In this document: positions 8,802-19,072 of the stretch, piece by piece
Layout of the letters: each line of letters begins with the position of its first letter
How positions within the stretch are numbered: the first letter of the stretch is position 1
Assembly (NCBI GenBank): GCA_964390335.1
Contig: CAYMHU010000008.1
Coordinates: 69,920 to 133,919 of the forward strand
Length of the DNA: 64,000 nt
Direction: 5' to 3'
Source of the DNA: Granulosicoccus sp964390335
GTDB lineage: Bacteria > Pseudomonadota > Gammaproteobacteria > Granulosicoccales > Granulosicoccaceae
Position numbers and translations under genes: made by a program
Notes under the pieces: generated by a model
Seen by the model: only the letters and a program-made list of their open reading frames with translations
What the model was told of the DNA's origin: nothing
The model's database searches: none

Positions 8802-11800
8802 CTAAACCGACACTTTGTCGGTCTCGCTACCATACTCATCCGGACCATCATCTACCATAGATTCTAGTGATTCTTCATCTTCAAATGTGTCTTCTCCCAG
8901 CGCGCCCAGTACCGGAAGTGGGTCAACCATTCGCCATGCCGGCAAGGATGATAGAACGCTTCCCATCAGTGTGCCGCCTCGGATTAACCACAGCAGATAG
9001 CCCACAGACAAGCCGGAGCTTACTGTAAATGAACTACCAATCAGTGTTTTGTATTGTGCCTGACTCTTCTCTAATTCTTCTCGTTGCCGATCAAACTCAT
9101 TGGCTATTTCGCGAAACTCGCTACTGTTGGCGTAGTTGATTCCGGATTCAAATTCAAAGTCGAGCCGATTATTGATATCCGTTGAGACTTGGTTGGCTGA
9201 AACTGAGCTACTTAGGGGAGAAATTGTGTTTTTAAGCAATGCAATTTCTTCCAAAGTAATTTTTTCAAGTGGTGCTATTAAGCTGGCTAAATCCACTTCT
9301 TCAACGTAGGTGCTCTGTTGGTTTTCTGGTTCTTGAGTCCTTTCTACGGTGTTTGTTGCTTGAGTAGCTGGTTTTGTATCAGTATTGTTCGTAGCTGTAG
9401 TGGGTTCTTGGATTGGTTCAAGTTCAACTTGTGGAGGAGTTTCCGCCCCCGCAGCACCCAATGTCGGTGGAAGACTGATATCCACGTAATCACTAACCCT
9501 GATACTAAAGTAATGAGTTGTTGTAAGGTTGCCGGTATCAGTAGACACCACTTGCAATTCAACTTCTTCATTTACAAAAAAGTTATTTTCTGCGTTAGGT
9601 GCAAATTTTAATTCGTTGCCGACGATTTGAAATCGCTCATCAGTAATTGTATAAACGTGAGAATCGTTAGCATCAGGATCGCTCGTAGACAGTACACCAA
9701 TAAGATATGGATCGGCCTGAGTAGCAGCAGCGGGAGTTGTCAGAGCAACATCAATCGGTTTTTGATTTGTGTCAATCAGTTCAATAGTCAAAAATATAGA
9801 CGTAGATGACTGAAATTGTGAGTCTGATGCATTGATTTCAATCGTGACAGGGCCATATACTACGTCGGAATCGGTTGGTGTGCCACTAAAGGTTCGGGTT
9901 TGCTGGTCGTAGGTCAACCAAGAGGGCAACTCGCTGGTAACCGAGTAAGTCAACGCATCGTTTTCCGGGTCGGTAAAGCTCTCAGGTGGAATCGTGTATG
10001 TAAACTCGTTGCTCTCTGTGGCGATTTGCACTGGTAAATCGGACCCAGCCATTGGCTTTTCATTAATGGGATTTATATTGATATCGAAAAGTTGATCTGT
10101 ATATAAACCAGACTCATCACTCGCTCTTATTAAAACTGAATAAACCGATTGGGTTTCAAAATCCAGCACGCCATTACTCAATACCAGCTCATTATCCGCC
10201 GCGCCACCTAGCGTGAATACATCTGCATCAGCACCGCCAACTATGCTGTAGCTTACTGAATCGCCCGTGTCTTGATCCGCACTACTAAGAGTCCCAATGG
10301 TGATGCCCGCCGCGGTATCGATGTTTTCATTAACGTTGGTATCCGATAAGGTTAATAGGCTTGGAGACTCGTTTACATTGTTTACCCACACGGATAACGC
10401 TTGTGTATCAATACCACCGTCGCCGTCGTCGACCGTAACAGTGATTTCATAATGACCGTTGGTACCAGAACCTGTATTACGTTCAAAATCAGGCGGATTA
10501 ACAAAGCTTAAAACACCCGTGGTATCGATGTCGAACAGTGTACTGTCCGCGCCAGAGAGCGTGTAGTTAAATGAGTTGGTGTCGAGATCGGGGTCGCTTG
10601 CTGTTACGCTAGTTACTGCGGTTTGGTTTTCGTTAATACTAATAATTACGCTGTCGAGACCACCATTGCTAGTGATGGTAGGGTCTTCATTCACATTACT
10701 TAGTGTTACGTTTAGATTCTGATAATCTGAACCCCCGGAGCCGTCATTCACGGTTACGGTAACTTCAAAAGCGCCATTGGTGCCTGAACCCGAATCGGCT
10801 TCAAAGTCGGGTGGGTTTTTAAATGTAAGTGCGCCGGTTGTATCAATGCTAAATCGGGCTTTGTCGGCGCCAGAAAGTAAATAGCTATACGTATCCGGGC
10901 CAATGTCTGGGTCGTTCACAACTATGTTTGTAACCGCTGTTTGGTTCTCGGCAGCAATAAGACTTGCGTTATCGCCGCCGCCGTCACTGGTTATGACCGG
11001 ATCTTCATTTATATCTGTTATCGTCAAAACTACCGACTTAAGATTTGTTGCACCGCCAGTGTCTTCTACTTGAATATCAATGTTGTATTCGCCGTTTGTA
11101 TCGAAATCGCTGGGATTTTCATAGTCCGGAATTTCATTAAACGTCAATGCCCCGGTTACCGAATCTATGGTTATTTTGGATTGATCTTCTCCACCAACGA
11201 TCGAATAAGTGATCGTGTCGCCAGCGTCGGGATCAGTGGCAGGGACAATAATTATGCTTGTTTGGGCTTCTGGTGTATTAACTATGGTGGGGTCACCACC
11301 CATTGCAATAGCAGGTGCTTCGTTAACATTTGCCAAGCCTATCTTCAAATTCTGAGTATCTGTACCACCAGTGCCGTCGTCCACAGTAACTGAAATTTCA
11401 TAGGTACCGTTGGGACCTGAGCCTGTATCAGTTTCAAAGTTGGGAGGATTCTTGAATGTTAGTACACCGTTAGAATCGATGCTAAACAACGCGCTGTCTG
11501 TACCGGATAGCGAATAGGTGAGTGTGTCAGGGTCTTGATCATTTGCAGTAATAGTGCTTACGGCCGTTTGATTTTCGGCAGCAATAAGACTTGCGTTATC
11601 GCCGCCGCCATTGCTGGTTATTACCGGTAGATCGTTCGCGTCCGTTACTGTGGTAACCACGGTCTGTGTATCGGCATCACCAAAGGCATCCTCTACGCGA
11701 ACATTAACGGTATAAGTATTACTTGCATCGGCATCAATCGGATTCTCGTAGTCTGGAGTTGTATTAAAAGTTAAAAGACCGCTTGTAGGATCAATACTGA

Positions 11801-14800
11801 TATGGGATTGATCGTCTCCACCGACAATCGAGAAGGTTAACGTATCGCCTTCATCAGGGTCCGCAACAGGAACGGTTGCAATACTTAATTGGTTCTCAGG
11901 AGCTGCTAAGTCAACTTGATTTCCATTGTTTATGATTGGTTTTTCATTAACGTCGGACAATGTTACGATTAAATTTTGCGAGTCAGTACCACCATCGCCA
12001 TCATCCACACTTACTGTGACTTCGAATTCACCATTGGGACCAGAGCCCGTATCGGTTTCAAAGTTGGGAGGATTCTTGAATGTTAGTACGCCGTCAGAAT
12101 CGATGCTAAACAACGCGCTGTCTGCACCGGATAGCGAATAGGCGAATGTGTCAGGGTCTGGATCTGGATCGTCCGCTGTAATGCCCGTAACCAATATTTG
12201 ATTTTCATCAGCATTTATATACACAGTGTCGCCGCCACCCAGACTGGTAATTATTGGATTATCATTGACATTGGTCACCGTCACAGCAATTTGCTGGAAG
12301 TCCTCTTCTCCTTCTATATCGTATGCACGCACGTTAACCTCATACACTCCATCGGTATTGGCATCCGTTGGCGTTGTGAAGTCAGGTGCGTTCAGAAAAG
12401 TCAGCGTGCCGCTGCTTGCGTCAATGTTAAATAGCGCTGCATCTGCACCTCCGGAAATCTCATAGATCGGTGCATTTCCTGATGCGGCAGGCCTGGCTCT
12501 AACGTTTGTTACCGCAGTTTGATTCTCTTCAACGTTAATGCTGGATGTGGAATCACCACCATCGCTTACAATGATGAGGTTTACCGGGGCTGCAACAATA
12601 GATGCTATAGCGAGTTTTGTGGGCGTAAGGCTCGTGTTATTCAGAATGTCAGTTTTGTCTTCTAACGTGCCAGTTATGTGGCCGACTATTCCCGCGTCAT
12701 CGACATACCATATACGACCGTTTTTATGTGTATCTGATGATGTATCGTTATCATAGTTGTAGTCGAACGCAATATCGCTAATCGAAATGTCATTCTCTGT
12801 ATCTTCAACTGCAGTGCCATAGGCTCCGTAGATCGATGGGCCTTTTTCAATCAGCGTGTGCAAAGCAATGAAATACTTATCGACTTCAGCACCGTATACA
12901 GCTACAGTCTGATCATCGGTTGCGTTTGGTGGTGCTACAGAGGCGGGTGGAGTAATACGGTCTCTACCAATCAATTGACTATTATCTACACTTGGGTTGA
13001 AGGTTAAGATGTCATATTCAATGGTATTGCCAGCATCGCCATACACGTAAATCTCTTGTGAGGTCCCGTCAGCTAAACTGACATCCAGCGATGTTATTTG
13101 CGACGAAGAATCAATTGTGCCTCCATCAATAGTCGTTGTTGGTAGCGTTATTTCTACTGCTGACGCAGTCCAGTTGCTCGAGATGTTACTGATCGAGTCA
13201 GTACTGTCGATACTGATCTGAAATTTGGAAATGTAGTTTTCCGCTAGGCTGCCAGACGGTGATTCGGTATTTTGAGCAACATACAAAAAACTATCCGAGC
13301 CGGTTACAGTGGGTAATACATCTATTGCTCGTGGAGCTGTCGGGTTAGCGCCACTATAACCGGTGCCCTGAAATACAAGTGGCGTCATATCATTCGGTGT
13401 AGAGCCGTCTGCATTAACGTATGAAATTTCGTAAGTAGTAGTTGCGGTATTGTATGATTGCAAAGTAAACAGCGTACCAGTATTCGGATCGTAATCAAGA
13501 TCAATATATTCTCTGGTTTCGCCGTGCTTAAATCCTTCAGGCACAATTTTCTGTAAGCCAGTTTCATCCGCATTCATGCGCCATATAGAATTGTCGCCTT
13601 TGTCAATCCAGAACAGTTTGGTTGGTTGTTCCGTATGCACGTACTCTACCGCACCAATATCAACGAATGCATCTATGTGATTACCGAATGCATCGACATT
13701 GAAGATACCATCTCGCCACCCTAATACCTCATTTTCAATTAACGAGTCGAAATTTCCCCCGGCATCTACCGCGTCACTTAATGCCTGTTCGGTATTGGCC
13801 GGATTTATGATCAAATGTCGCGAGTGTGAACCATCAATATTGTTTAGTGTATTTGCTAGATTGGCATCGAAGTCTTTATTGTTTTTATTTTTGCCAACTA
13901 AGTCTGTGTGGTGTTGATTAAACACACCCGGAAAATCGGTGGGATCGAGATTGTTGTTGCCGATAATTAAGTTGTAACCTTTTGAATTAATTGCACCGGC
14001 ACCAGTATTTGCATTAAAAATTTGACTGCGATTTAATTCGTATCCGCCTCTATCGAATATGCTATTGGCAACAGTGATATCGCTATTACCTATTTTGTAA
14101 AGTGCACTGCCGTCAAAGGCTGCTTGATTTCTATACATAGTCGCATTAGTTATTGATACGTCGGCATTATCCGATGCGCCCAATGCACCGCCATTAACAA
14201 GAGCTTCGTTATTAAAGAAGGTTGTTCTAAATACATTAACTTCTGCGTTGTCGAATGCGGCAATGCCTGAAAAGGCTCGAGCCCGGTTAAATTCGAAGGT
14301 AGAGTTGTTTATGTTGGCCTGACCAAACGCAATGAGTCCAGCTCCATAGCCATTAAAGTCTGTAGAATCGGCAAGCGCTCTATTGTCAGAGATAATAGAG
14401 TCGTTGATATCCATGCTTGTGTTTGCTGACGTATAAATCCCACCGCCGCTATTCTCGTTCGCTTGGTTGTCGTGTATTGTTGACTTTGTGATAGTCGATT
14501 TATTTGTGATCGTTGGGGAGATGTTTTCTTCGAAGAGTATTCCACCGCCAAAGGTTTCGGCGGTATTTTTGGTAATATTAGAATTACTGATGGTCAAATC
14601 GGATCTTGCGTATACCCCTCCAGCAGCTTCCTTTGAATAGTTTTGATTTATAATCGAGTCGTGAATTGTAGCGTCGCTAAAGGCCGCTACCGCGCCGCCA
14701 GCGGCCCGGATCATATCCCCATATGAGGCGTTGTCGAAAAACTCGGTATTTGCCAAACTTATCGGCGACAACGCCCCAATGCCACCACCCAACCGGTGCG

Positions 14801-16220
14801 CTTTGTTTTTTTCGAAATAAGTGCCGTCGACCGTTGTCTCGCTTAAGAGAGGTCCTACCGCAATACCGCCTCCTAGTCCTTGTGTTTCATTTGTTCCATC
14901 AGCAGTGTTTTCGGTAATGTGGCCGTTGATGAATTCCAAATTGCCACCATAAATAAAAATGCCGCCACCGAGCTGGGCGGTGTTTTTGTGTAGCGTAACG
15001 TCCTCTAGCTTTATAGAGCCGTTGGCAATTCTCAACGCGCCACCACCGTCGAGAGCACCAGGGCCGTTTATGGAGCCTCCCGTTATGGTTAAATTACTTA
15101 TGTTAACGTTGTGACCATCTGCGTCGATATGAAACGCTCGAAAATTCTTATTAACGTCTACTTTTAAGACAGTTTGGGTTTCGTTGCTGCCTTCAATGGT
15201 CAAGTTATTCGTAACCACTATGTCTTTTTGTGTACCTGGGCCGTTGTTCTCGGTAATTTCGCCTAAGCTATAGGTGCCCTCTATTAGTCGAATAGTAAAT
15301 TGATTGTCCGTATTGGCAACATTGTTTGACGTATAGACAGCTTCGCGCAAGGAAATTTCAACTGGCTCATCCCTTTCCTGTGACTCATCAGCTACGCTTT
15401 CCAGTAAGTTTTGAATTGCGCTATTTCCATCTCCAGGAGCATACTCAAAGTTGTCGTCGAATTTGTCGCTCAAGTATTCAATTAATAAGACCCGATTATC
15501 CTTATCCCAGTTATACAAAGCGTGGTCCCAGCTTTGTTGTAGTTCATAACTGACAACAGCGGTGTAATTCAGAGGCCCGCTGCTGACTTCAAATTCCCAG
15601 TCCGTACCTGTTTGCGTCGTTCCTGTTTTATCTTCTGTAAGCCCGATATCTGCACCGGTTAATGCGGCTAACGACTTCATGAGCTCGATACCGCCATCCG
15701 TCGAACCGATATCGCAGCCATATATCAAAATATCTGCCCGAGCACTCAATGCATTACTCCAAGCAATAATGCTTTGCTCATGTTTATCGATGGTGTTGAT
15801 ACTGAGAAATTCTGACCCAAGTCGTACATTTTCACCAAGGCTATGAGAGATCACATGAACGGCATCCACATCTTGTAATTCTGATAAAGTTTTCTCGATT
15901 ATATCGACGCCGTTTTCGGTCTTATCAATAACTACGACGAGTGCCGAACCGGCTTTGTGTTGCGTTATGTCATCTACAATGCGTTGATACTCAGGCACAC
16001 GGCTATCGATGAATACAACTTCTGTAATGTCAGCTTTAGGAATTGCAACATTGTTTAAGTGCGCAAACGCATCTGCACGATCTGCATCTGTATCGTGATT
16101 GTCTTGTAGTAATGCGCTGCCAAGCGCACTCAAAGAGTCTGCTGAGTAAAGTACTCGCGCTTCAAGTGTTTCAGCGACCAAGCGAAGTTTATTCGCATGA
16201 TTCTTTTTTTGTTTATCCAT
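8802..16220 (-). CDS. Giant surface protein: DUF4347, beta-helix, cadherin-like repeats
   Basis: The protein has 2472 residues. Residues ~13-30 carry an LEPR-XLL-type motif (LEARVLYSAD) found at the start of very large exported proteins. A DUF4347-like domain spans ~60-235 and a right-handed beta-helix with many NNTAxxxGGGI-type turns ~310-870. A YWTD/NHL-like segment (LFWIDKGDNSIWRMN) follows to ~1200. Eight cadherin-like repeats of ~104 residues (ENQTAV...DPD...GADSALFSID...NPPDFE) cover ~1225-2050, then a CADG/He_PIG-like unit and one more Ig-like unit. A coiled, charged stretch and one hydrophobic segment (~2393-2423, GLSVGYLLWLI) precede an acidic tail. No RTX repeats or classical signal peptide are seen, so the export route is unclear. 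A role as surface adhesin is inferred. It lies upstream of, and on the same strand as, the PA14 oxidase gene. Confidence 0.85.
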   Translation of the reverse strand: MDKQKKNHANKLRLVAETLEARVLYSADSLSALGSALLQDNHDTDADRADAFAHLNNVAIPKADITEVVFIDSRVPEYQRIVDDITQHKAGSALVVVIDKTENGVDIIEKTLSELQDVDAVHVISHSLGENVRLGSEFLSINTIDKHEQSIIAWSNALSARADILIYGCDIGSTDGGIELMKSLAALTGADIGLTEDKTGTTQTGTDWEFEVSSGPLNYTAVVSYELQQSWDHALYNWDKDNRVLLIEYLSDKFDDNFEYAPGDGNSAIQNLLESVADESQERDEPVEISLREAVYTSNNVANTDNQFTIRLIEGTYSLGEITENNGPGTQKDIVVTNNLTIEGSNETQTVLKVDVNKNFRAFHIDADGHNVNISNLTITGGSINGPGALDGGGALRIANGSIKLEDVTLHKNTAQLGGGIFIYGGNLEFINGHITENTADGTNETQGLGGGIAVGPLLSETTVDGTYFEKNKAHRLGGGIGALSPISLANTEFFDNASYGDMIRAAGGAVAAFSDATIHDSIINQNYSKEAAGGVYARSDLTISNSNITKNTAETFGGGILFEENISPTITNKSTITKSTIHDNQANENSGGGIYTSANTSMDINDSIISDNRALADSTDFNGYGAGLIAFGQANINNSTFEFNRARAFSGIAAFDNAEVNVFRTTFFNNEALVNGGALGASDNADVSITNATMYRNQAAFDGSALYKIGNSDITVANSIFDRGGYELNRSQIFNANTGAGAINSKGYNLIIGNNNLDPTDFPGVFNQHHTDLVGKNKNNKDFDANLANTLNNIDGSHSRHLIINPANTEQALSDAVDAGGNFDSLIENEVLGWRDGIFNVDAFGNHIDAFVDIGAVEYVHTEQPTKLFWIDKGDNSIWRMNADETGLQKIVPEGFKHGETREYIDLDYDPNTGTLFTLQSYNTATTTYEISYVNADGSTPNDMTPLVFQGTGYSGANPTAPRAIDVLPTVTGSDSFLYVAQNTESPSGSLAENYISKFQISIDSTDSISNISSNWTASAVEITLPTTTIDGGTIDSSSQITSLDVSLADGTSQEIYVYGDAGNTIEYDILTFNPSVDNSQLIGRDRITPPASVAPPNATDDQTVAVYGAEVDKYFIALHTLIEKGPSIYGAYGTAVEDTENDISISDIAFDYNYDNDTSSDTHKNGRIWYVDDAGIVGHITGTLEDKTDILNNTSLTPTKLAIASIVAAPVNLIIVSDGGDSTSSINVEENQTAVTNVRARPAASGNAPIYEISGGADAALFNIDASSGTLTFLNAPDFTTPTDANTDGVYEVNVRAYDIEGEEDFQQIAVTVTNVNDNPIITSLGGGDTVYINADENQILVTGITADDPDPDPDTFAYSLSGADSALFSIDSDGVLTFKNPPNFETDTGSGPNGEFEVTVSVDDGDGGTDSQNLIVTLSDVNEKPIINNGNQVDLAAPENQLSIATVPVADPDEGDTLTFSIVGGDDQSHISIDPTSGLLTFNTTPDYENPIDADASNTYTVNVRVEDAFGDADTQTVVTTVTDANDLPVITSNGGGDNASLIAAENQTAVSTITANDQDPDTLTYSLSGTDSALFSIDSNGVLTFKNPPNFETDTGSGPNGTYEISVTVDDGTGGTDTQNLKIGLANVNEAPAIAMGGDPTIVNTPEAQTSIIIVPATDPDAGDTITYSIVGGEDQSKITIDSVTGALTFNEIPDYENPSDFDTNGEYNIDIQVEDTGGATNLKSVVLTITDINEDPVITSDGGGDNASLIAAENQTAVTNIVVNDPDIGPDTYSYLLSGADKARFSIDTTGALTFKNPPDFEADSGSGTNGAFEVTVTVNDGSGGSDYQNLNVTLSNVNEDPTITSNGGLDSVIISINENQTAVTSVTASDPDLDTNSFNYTLSGADSTLFDIDTTGVLSFVNPPDFERNTGSGTNGHYEITVTVDDGDGGIDTQALSVWVNNVNESPSLLTLSDTNVNENIDTAAGITIGTLSSADQDTGDSVSYSIVGGADADVFTLGGAADNELVLSNGVLDFETQSVYSVLIRASDESGLYTDQLFDININPINEKPMAGSDLPVQIATESNEFTYTIPPESFTDPENDALTYSVTSELPSWLTYDQQTRTFSGTPTDSDVVYGPVTIEINASDSQFQSSTSIFLTIELIDTNQKPIDVALTTPAAATQADPYLIGVLSTSDPDANDSHVYTITDERFQIVGNELKFAPNAENNFFVNEEVELQVVSTDTGNLTTTHYFSIRVSDYVDISLPPTLGAAGAETPPQVELEPIQEPTTATNNTDTKPATQATNTVERTQEPENQQSTYVEEVDLASLIAPLEKITLEEIALLKNTISPLSSSVSANQVSTDINNRLDFEFESGINYANSSEFREIANEFDRQREELEKSQAQYKTLIGSSFTVSSGLSVGYLLWLIRGGTLMGSVLSSLPAWRMVDPLPVLGALGEDTFEDEESLESMVDDGPDEYGSETDKVSV
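10948..12142. repeat. Near-identical DNA segments inside the cadherin-like repeat region
   Basis: The segment 11431-11518 recurs at 12055-12142 with only three differences in 88 bases; the offset of 624 bases equals two 104-residue units. A 35-base segment at 10948-10982 recurs exactly at 11575-11609 (offset 627). Identity at the DNA level, including silent positions, points to recent duplication or gene conversion rather than only protein-level selection. Such repeats can also collapse or expand in short-read assemblies. Confidence 0.9.
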
Positions 16221-16396
16221 TAGTCTTTCAAGTGCCTAACGTCGCATTTGCTGTCTGGCAGATAATCTCGTGCTCATCACAAAAAATCGGCGGGAGCGCA
16301 ATTTTCTATAGGTGGATCACGTTTTGCGCGGGCTTATTAGGCGGAACGGTCTTGAAAATGGGTACTGTGTCTCACTATCGGAGCACATGAACAGAC

Positions 16397-17380
16397 CTAG
16401 CTGGTAGTTGAGACACGACTGACACGCTCATTGGCGATTTGCAGTAAAACGTCTGCGATGCGAGTATCCAGCCATCGTGGTTCGTCAGCATCGCCGATAA
16501 AACCGACATGTCCGCCATATTCGGAGAGTTCTAACGTCACGTTCTCGTTCAGTTCTGACTCGTCGGGTAAAACCGCAGTTGTAAAAAAAGGATCGTCCAA
16601 TGCGTACAAGATATGGGTAGGGGCTGCAATGTCTTTTAGGTACTGACGGGCGCTACATTGCTCGTAGTAGTCATGGACATCTTTAAATCCATGAATCGGC
16701 GCAGTCAGGGCATCGTCGAATTTCCAGAAATTATCCAAATCAGCCGTAGCAGCTGGCAATTGTAAAGATGGAAATTTCCTTCGCTTCGCCTCGTGATGCT
16801 CACGCATGGTTGACAACAGGTATCGCTGGTAAATTTTGGTTATGCCGGAATTTAACTTATCTGCACCCACACTGAGCACTAAAGGCGGGCAAACCGCAAT
16901 TGCGCCAGATAATCGACATGCTGTGCGCGATTCGCCAAGGTGTTTCAGCAGCGCGTTGGCTCCAAGTGAAAATGCGGCAGCGTAGACTGCTTCGCCCGGG
17001 TACCGAGTGTGTACCAACTCTATAAGCCGTTTTATATCGTCCGTTGCGCCGGAGTGGTACGAGCGTGCGAGTCGATTGGGTTGTCCACTACACCCACGCC
17101 AGTGCATGAAAACAGGTCTAAAACCCTCCTGTTCAAGCATATCGAACACACCGCGTGCATAACCGCTGTCGATACTGCCGCCCAATCCATGAAACAAACA
17201 CACAAATGCACCTGCCGGCTTTTTACTCCAGTTTAAGTCGAGAAAATCGCCATCGGGCAGTTCAATTCTTTCTGCCGTGGAGTCGATTGTTGGGCGTTTG
17301 AATAACTTGCTCGCCACAATCGTTTGTAAATGAGGGTTGCGTAACCACCAGCGCGGACTAAATTTAGAGTATGTAATCAC
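16397..17380 (-). CDS. yheT: YheT-family alpha/beta hydrolase
   Basis: The 327-residue product opens with the family's NPHLQTI signature (RNPHLQTIVAS near residue 15). It has the oxyanion HGLGGS near 66, the nucleophile elbow AAFSLGANAL (~137-146), the acid in ALDDPF and the catalytic His in YGGHVGF near the C-terminus. YheT-like proteins are cytosolic or membrane-associated serine hydrolases of uncertain substrate; acyl esters or lipids are usually suggested. It is divergent from surE with only 24 bases between the start codons, so the promoters must overlap each other or lie inside the genes. Confidence 0.93.
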   Translation of the reverse strand: MITYSKFSPRWWLRNPHLQTIVASKLFKRPTIDSTAERIELPDGDFLDLNWSKKPAGAFVCLFHGLGGSIDSGYARGVFDMLEQEGFRPVFMHWRGCSGQPNRLARSYHSGATDDIKRLIELVHTRYPGEAVYAAAFSLGANALLKHLGESRTACRLSGAIAVCPPLVLSVGADKLNSGITKIYQRYLLSTMREHHEAKRRKFPSLQLPAATADLDNFWKFDDALTAPIHGFKDVHDYYEQCSARQYLKDIAAPTHILYALDDPFFTTAVLPDESELNENVTLELSEYGGHVGFIGDADEPRWLDTRIADVLLQIANERVSRVSTTS

Positions 17381-17404
17381 AAGTTATGGCTCGTTAAACA
17401 ATTT

Positions 17405-18154
17405 ATGCGCATTTTAATTGCAAATGACGACGGCTATCTGTCGACTGGCATCAATGCGCTGTACAAAGCGATGAGCCGCTTGGGTGAATCGACGATAGTT
17501 GCGCCAGACCGCAATTGTAGCGGTGCAAGTAATTCACTGACGTTGAAACAGCCTATTACTGTACACCGGTACGCCAGCGACGTATACGCCGTTGAAGGCA
17601 CGCCGGCAGACTGCGTGAATATCGCCTTAAGTGGCTTGCTCGATAATGATGTGGATATTGTTGTTAGTGGTATCAATGACGGGCCGAATATGGGAGATGA
17701 TGTGTTGTACTCAGGTACCGTAGCAGCCGCAATGGAGTCAAGATTTCTTGGGCATGCGAGTATCGCTTTGTCTATGGCTACGCATAACCCGGTGCATTTT
17801 GATACGGCAGCAGATATTGCAGAGAAATTGGTAAAGGCACTAGCTCGTCAGCCCCTATCGAGCAATGATATTTTAAATGTGAACGTGCCGGATGTGCCCA
17901 TGAGCGAGATTAAAGGCATTAAGTGCACTCGCTTAGGTTCACGGCATCAGTCAGCCAATGCCATTCGGAGTGAGAGTCCGCGCGGTGATACGGTTTATTG
18001 GATAGGCCCGGCGGGTGATATTAACGATTGCAGTGAAGGCACGGACTTTCATGCAGTAAACAATAATTTTGTGTCGGTCACGCCATTGAGCGTAGATCTG
18101 ACAGATACGAACTCTTTAGGTTCGCTTGGTCATTGGTTGGAGAAAATTTCGTGA
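17405..18154 (+). CDS. surE: 5'/3'-nucleotidase SurE
   Basis: SurE dephosphorylates nucleoside 5'- and 3'-monophosphates and short polyphosphate in the cytosol. The 249-residue product begins MRILIANDDGY, with the metal-binding Asp pair at residues 8-9. It also has NCSGASNSLT with the conserved Ser, GTPADCV, and SGINDGPNMGDDVLYSGTVAAAMES, all hallmarks of the family. Length is normal (~250). It is first in the surE-pcm-nlpD-rpoS block; its TGA overlaps the GTG of pcm. Confidence 0.98.
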   Translation: MRILIANDDGYLSTGINALYKAMSRLGESTIVAPDRNCSGASNSLTLKQPITVHRYASDVYAVEGTPADCVNIALSGLLDNDVDIVVSGINDGPNMGDDVLYSGTVAAAMESRFLGHASIALSMATHNPVHFDTAADIAEKLVKALARQPLSSNDILNVNVPDVPMSEIKGIKCTRLGSRHQSANAIRSESPRGDTVYWIGPAGDINDCSEGTDFHAVNNNFVSVTPLSVDLTDTNSLGSLGHWLEKIS

Positions 18155-18822
18155 CGCTGAGTGCGGTTCAAATCGCCGGTATTGGAATGACATCGCAACG
18201 CACGCGTAATCGTATGCGGGATAGGTTGCGCGAGCAGGGTATTAACAACGAAGAAGTCTTGAATGTCATGGCGTCAGTACCTAGACATCTGTTTGTTGAT
18301 GAAGCTATGGCAACGCGAGCATATGAAGACTCTGCTTTGCCGATAGGTGAGGGGCAAACGATATCGCAGCCCTATGTGGTGGCCCGTATGACCGAAGTGT
18401 TATTAGAGAATGGTCCGATAAAAAAAGTGTTAGAGGTTGGTACTGGTTCTGGATATCAGGCAGCCATTCTCTCGCGGCTGGTACCCATGGTTTATACCGT
18501 AGAGCGCATTAAAAACCTACTTGAAAAAGCACGTCACCGATTCCAAGCGCTTGAATACCGCAACGTGCAAACTCGGCATAGTGACGGCAGTTGGGGTTGG
18601 GCCAGCAATGGTCCGTTTGAAGCGATTATCGTGACTGCGGCGCCAGCATCGGTACCTGAGCCCTTACTGGAGCAGTTGGGTATTGGGGGGCGCATGATCG
18701 TTCCGGTTGGAAACCAACGTATGGACCAGCGATTAACGGTTATAACCCGCACGCAATCGGGTTACACCGAAGAGCAACTGAGCAACGTCAATTTCGTACC
18801 GTTTCTATCCGGAAAGTCTTAG
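18151..18822 (+). CDS. pcm: Protein-L-isoaspartate O-methyltransferase
   Basis: Pcm methylates isoaspartyl residues in aged proteins, starting their repair, with S-adenosylmethionine as donor. The 223-residue product has MTSQRTR near the N-terminus, PRHLFVDEAM, ALPIGEGQTISQPYVVARM and the SAM loop VLEVGTGSGYQAAIL. I chose the GTG at 18151 because GGAG sits eight bases upstream and the start overlaps the surE stop as GTGA, a typical coupling arrangement. A TTG six codons earlier is a weaker alternative. Confidence 0.97.
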   Translation: MTLSAVQIAGIGMTSQRTRNRMRDRLREQGINNEEVLNVMASVPRHLFVDEAMATRAYEDSALPIGEGQTISQPYVVARMTEVLLENGPIKKVLEVGTGSGYQAAILSRLVPMVYTVERIKNLLEKARHRFQALEYRNVQTRHSDGSWGWASNGPFEAIIVTAAPASVPEPLLEQLGIGGRMIVPVGNQRMDQRLTVITRTQSGYTEEQLSNVNFVPFLSGKS

Positions 18823-19072
18823 CGATATTGGTTCGAATTTCTTTCTGGCATCTCCTGAAATGCCTACTATACTTTCCAGCTGCGCCTGATTACCCGTAGT
18901 TCTGCCGTGAGGCCGTCATGGACTCTAAGCAGAACAATTTGTCGGAAAACCACAGGTTGTTTCCGATGCGCTAACAATAAAAACAATAAGATCAGTCGCA
19001 AGGTTGTTGGGACAACCCTGTACGCCATTGAAGTTATTTTTTGGTGTGCATTGAACTGTGATAATTCGATTC

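Noticed and set aside
8815..16160. Plus-strand open frames of 60-150 codons opposite the giant surface-protein gene
   Set aside because: They have no recognisable domains or ribosome sites and lie within a continuous minus-strand gene with clear repeats; they are antisense shadows.
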